A DNA stretch of 64,000 bases from Tethya wilhelma (taxonomy: Eukaryota > Porifera > Demospongiae > Tethyida > Tethyidae): contig CAXIPT010000001.1 in NCBI GenBank assembly GCA_964030475.1, positions 848,229-912,228 of the forward strand, read 5' to 3'. The notes beneath the pieces are model-generated. The model was not told the DNA's origin and searched no databases. It saw only the letters and a program-made list of their open reading frames with translations. Shown piece after piece: positions 60,088-64,000 of this stretch. Made by a program: the position numbers and the translations under genes. Numbering within the stretch: position 1 is the stretch's first letter; every line of letters starts with the position of its first letter.

Positions 60088-60580
60088 CACAAACGCCCAC
60101 CATTGCATTGTTTTATACGACCCACACTAGCTTCCGTTGTATGTGTTATACCATGGAAGCACTCTTATAGTTATAATATATATTTTGCATAGTTATGGTC
60201 TTGAGATGGAGTCATAATAATATGGTGTACTATATATAGCTATAGAGTCTGCATGTGTTTCTATGAGTTCACCTGTTATTATCGCATTGAGATGCCATTT
60301 ATATCCTTCTGTTTTAAGTCAACACTGTGCCACATGCTGCACATAACAGGCCATTAGTCTGTGCCAACAAGGCTAATGAAATGACTGCGCTTGTGCATTT
60401 GTGAATAATACATGCCAATCAACATGCTCAAAGCAAACAGCCTTTAAGAAGTTAACAGTCACTTATGAAAAATGTAAACACAATAACAACAAAAAATTAA
60501 AGGAGAAAGTACGATCTTGTTGTAAATGGCTTGGTTCATTTTAATATACATGGTAAATATTTGTCAGAGCCTGAGAATTG

Positions 60581-61462
60581 CTAATAGTCATAATCAGTCT
60601 TGTCGAGGTACTCTCGGACACTATCAAACCCACTCTCCCTTGCCACGTGGATGAGAATGCCTGTTGGGGGTTTCCCCCTCTTTGGAAGACAGAAGCTGCA
60701 GTTACAGATGCCCCTACACGGAGGGCACACCCACTCCTTGTTGAGCAGCGACTCCCGTAAGTCCTCCCCATAACGATTCTGAAGACACGGACCACAAAAT
60801 TGACCTCGAACACCTTTGCAGTTCTTGTTGTGGCAGATAGTCTTGGTGTCTATGGTCTTCTGTCTGCACTGGTGACAGGTGGTTCCATTGACTCTGTCGT
60901 AGACCTTATCGGAGCTTCTCTCAACGGTGCGTATCTTTCGTGGATCAAAGGTAGACTCTCCGTCAATCTCAATAGGTAGCTCCTCTTCATCACTCACAAC
61001 TCTCCTGCGACTGAAGGAGGAGAAAAGAACAAATTTCTTCACAAACAAGTTAAAAAAGCAACTTATATACATACATAGCAATGAAGCTGCTAGGTATCAA
61101 TCGATACACAACCACATGTTAATTTTTGAGATTGTGATTCACGAAAATTAGTTCTAAACAGCAAAGACTTTTCACGAGCTTTTGTGCCATAAAAATTTGG
61201 AATATTATGGAATTCTATGGAGACAATCACGAAATACACACAAAAGAATTGGGCCATAAAAATTTGGAGCTTTGATTTCACATACACTGTTCTGTAGACC
61301 ACTCTCTTCACTTGCTGGTCGTCATGGAGACCATCAATGAGGCAATCACCCGGGGACTGTTTGCTCATTGATCTAGTGACGGGGCGGTAGGGGGAGTCCT
61401 CCTCAGGGGCCGGGGGGCGGGCCTTACGGGAGGGATTGCGACGAGGGTACACTTCTAATCGC
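60581..61462 (-). CDS. CDCA7: CDCA7-like zinc finger protein, C-terminal exons
   Basis: Two exons in phase, 61462-61286 and 61010-60581 (stop at 60581-60583). The first gives a basic, Arg/Pro-rich stretch ([25 protein letters not shown]). The second contains the conserved C-terminal zinc finger domain: [50 protein letters not shown] and [20 protein letters not shown]. This is the 4CXXC_R1 domain of CDCA7/CDCA7L, a nuclear activator of the chromatin remodeller HELLS that supports maintenance DNA methylation. The residue pattern is complete, so the domain should bind metal. Exons upstream of 61462 were not seen; the contig ends at 61545. Confidence 0.9.
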
Positions 61463-61545
61463 CTGATGGAAATAATTGAAATACAATGTTTGCTAATTAT
61501 GTACAAGTTATACATAAATTTCTCCTACCAGTGGAATTGCCATTN

Positions 61546-63409
61546 GTGTGTGTGTGTGTGTCATCATTACGATTATCAGGTGGAGGTGTGGGGTCAGGGT
61601 TGTTGTTTTCAGGACTATCGGTAGTCTCAGTAGGGCAGTTGGAGACAACAGGATTATCACACACCACACTCAGCTTCTCACACCTCCTGTTTCCATTCTG
61701 AACACAACAAACAGTTATACAGTAAATCCAGAAATCTTTACCTGCTATATATCATAAAAATTTTCTCCACAAAAATTTAGAAAAACGCATATTGGCAACA
61801 TAATTTCAGAGATTGTGATTCACGAAAGTTTAGTGTTTAATAGTAAAGACAGACTTTTCATGAGTCACAAAAATTTGGAATATATTTTTGCATTTCTTTT
61901 AACATGCTATTCAATCATAGTATCATAAACAGAATAATATAGTCTAGCAAGAAATTTGGCAAGGTGAATTGGTTCTGCAAATCGACAAGTTAAAAATTGC
62001 CAAACATTTTTATACACATACATGTGTGCATGCACAAACAATGTAGTGTGCACAATCAAATCACCAAATTTAAATTTGTTAATAATGCTAAAATGCAAAT
62101 TTCAACCTGTCACTTACAGAGCAGTAACAGACGTAGCCATCATCGGTGGTGTTGAAGGTGCCGTGGGGGAACAGCTGCTGCTCTCCGTTCACCATCAAGA
62201 TGCAGTCACTGGAAGGGGGTGTGGCTCCAGTGCCGGGGTTATTGGGAGTTACGACACCGTTGGTCTCGAGGAAGGCCACCCTCTGCTGGAGGACTTCGAC
62301 CTCCTCTTGGAGCTCATACACCTTCTCCACCAGGTTTAGGAAACGACCGCAGGAAGGACAACCTGAGACACAACGATAGCACATTGGACACAGTTGACAA
62401 GACTGAAGTCAGTGGAGACAGAAATTGTTTACCAGCTCTATAAGATTTTAGTGACTCAAACAGTTTAGAATGGGTAGAATTTTTTGTGAATCGAGATACA
62501 CAAACAATACCCATATGGGGCATTCTAACCCCCATGATACTGTGGTATCAAGTCACAAAAATCCTGTGCCAAGAACTAATTTAGGAGGTGTAGAGTTTAA
62601 ACGTACTCTCTGGGATATCGGGACACTGTCTTCTGATGCCTCCCTCTCCAAACTGGAAGGCCGTCTTTTGAAGAAACCCCTAATGAAATAAGAACACATG
62701 GACAGGAATTAGATACACAATGAGCACGGCCGATTGGTGTGGATCAGTTTAGCAGTGAATGAAGAGAGGCTCTGATGACACACAGATCAGCTAGGTTTGA
62801 ATTGAATCAAGCCACAGCACAGGGAGCTCAATTACAGCTGGTCAACAGAGGCCATAGCTGTGCTGGCTACGGCCATCAGCTCATCAAACACCCCATGCAC
62901 TGGTAGGTTCTCACAGCATACACAACCATTAGTGCAATAATGAACACGACTCACATAAATCCCCGTCCCAAAGTCCTCGTGGTAGATATAGTTGCTGTCG
63001 GCAATGGTGATTGCTACGTCGGTGTCGTTAGCACAGTAATCAGGCAGGGGCACTCTCCTCCTACCCTCCAGCTCACAGTTCACGTAGAGAGAGAGTTCGT
63101 TTCCACTGAGGGAGAGGGCGTAGGACCTCCACTTCCCCCCGTGGAGCCTCGTGGTGAACGTCTCAGGATGAGGCACTCCGCGGTGTCTGGGGGAGAGAGA
63201 GAGAGAGAGTTGTCATATAACCTTTAATGATATATTGATGTGAAATTTATACTAATTTTAAAAGCTTTTAATACTTCAGCTAACTAACTAACTCACATTA
63301 TGGTAAAATTATTCCTGTAAAACTACAAACTCCAATCCAATTTACAGGTATTACCAACAGCAGTTTACTATATAGCCCACCTATATCTCATAACTCTACT
63401 GAGAATGGA

Positions 63410-63448
<39 letters not shown>

Positions 63449-63844
63449 CAGCCCAATGCCCTCACCTGTACATGATGGTAATTTCATCCGCCCCGGCATT
63501 CATGTAGACAGCAATGACAGGCAGGTTGCCATTATCGTAGCCAGGGTACCACAGCTCAAACACAGGGCCATCAGAGTTGCTGTCCCTGAAGAAGATGGAG
63601 GTGGAGAAGGTGAACTCGTTGTTGGCACACGAGGCTCTCCTGATGGAGTCCGAGAGCTGGCGGCTGGAGAGGTGCACCCCTGACCCCCGGCCACGGAATT
63701 CATAGGCCGGGGAAGTAGGATCCACCCCCCTGAAGGTGGGGGCCGGGGTCAGCTGCTGGGCCATGTCAGTGAAGTTGCTGATGACCTCTTTGAAGATGTC
63801 AACATATAGAGTGCTATCTTGTGGGCAGGACTCAGACTGGGAGA
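61546..63844 (-). CDS. NELL-like secreted protein, N-terminal half (TSPN, coiled coil, VWC)
   Basis: Five exons in phase: 63844-63466, 63186-62955, 62679-62607, 62362-62118 and 61697 to the contig edge. The first two form a laminin-G/thrombospondin-N-type domain (FELWYPGYDNG, WRSYALSLSGNELSLYVNCE). The third, GFLQKTAFQFG and RRQCPDIPE, matches the end of the NELL TSPN. The fourth has CPSCGRFLNLVEKVYELQEE with heptad-like repeats, then the start of a VWC module (CILMVNGEQQLFPHG, YVCYC), and the fifth continues it (NGNRRCEKLSVVC). This is the first half of NELL. The signal-peptide exon is off the right edge. The donor at 62954 (GTGAGT) was chosen over read-through because it restores the NELL sequence. 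Confidence 0.85.
63405..63447. repeat. (CA)n in a NELL intron; more (TG)n at 63879-63945
   Basis: CA tract between the two TSPN exons. A GTGTGT/GTCAGTGAGTGTGT repeat runs from about 63879 to the right edge; no exon was found right of 63844. Confidence 0.85.
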
Positions 63845-64000
63845 CTGTGTGAGTGTGTGTAGAAAACAGTGAGTTAGTGTGTGTGTGTGTGTGTGTGTGT
63901 GTTTGTGTGTGTCAGTGAGTGTGTGTGTGTGTCAGTGAGTGTGTGAGTAAGTGAGCACATGTACATGCACATGTGTAGTAAACACGGTAAGAGTGTGCCA

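Noticed and set aside
62832..62954. Read-through of the NELL exon to a stop after SVDQL
   Set aside because: A consensus GTGAGT donor at 62954 and the next exon restore NELL sequence in phase; the read-through does not resemble NELL.
1..64000. CRISPR arrays, operons, bacterial-type promoters or terminators
   Set aside because: The window is eukaryotic; repeats are microsatellites, foldbacks and TIR elements without spacer structure.

Overview
This is a eukaryotic, AT-rich, repeat-rich window from an animal genome. The genes carry short GT-AG introns. The metazoan families recognised are RAD54B, SART1/SNU66, CDCA7, NELL, an NHR plus SOCS-box protein like NEURL2, and an AIG1/GIMAP-like GTPase. 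Together with intron-poor secreted and multipass-membrane genes of unknown family, this suggests a non-bilaterian marine invertebrate, most likely a demosponge. The species is an inference; it was not checked by any search.

The window is a draft scaffold. Single n characters at 5542, 12978, 15406, 23625, 26124, 32238, 37778, 44833, 50989 and 61545 join contigs, and a 28-n run lies at 20924-20951. Several neighbouring contigs look like alternative haplotypes or lie in the wrong orientation: one gene flips strand across a join, or the same sequence appears on both sides of one. Four of the single-n joins touch (CA)n/(TG)n tracts.

Layout. 1-5541: a double-RWD/RING gene (minus) divergent from a RAD54B first exon. 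5543-12977: a second copy of that divergent promoter, RAD54B exons 1-3, and a single-exon secreted protein. 12979-15405: RAD54B helicase exons on the minus strand, probably an inverted contig. 15407-23624: RAD54B C-terminal exons (plus) with a multipass membrane gene inside one intron, then a decayed tandem copy of the same pair. 23626-37777: a second, decayed RAD54B locus with a NEURL2-like gene, an AIG1-like GTPase, a small beta-grasp-like protein and a Cys-rich secreted-type protein, plus an 897-bp inverted repeat. 37779-44832: SART1 (partial) and an intronless caspase/CHAT-like protein with a C-terminal CaaX-like motif. 44834-50988: repeats and a LINE reverse transcriptase. 50990-61544: the C-terminal half of a NELL-like protein, a PI-PLC-X-like protein, a small GPI-type surface protein and CDCA7. 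61546-64000: the N-terminal half of the NELL-like protein, on the opposite strand.

The genes form no operon or single pathway. Two themes can be seen: genome maintenance (RAD54B, CDCA7) and secreted or surface proteins. The most unusual protein is the CHAT/caspase-like one at 42166-44550. Foldback elements, terminal-inverted-repeat elements and short palindromes fill much of the intron and intergenic space.
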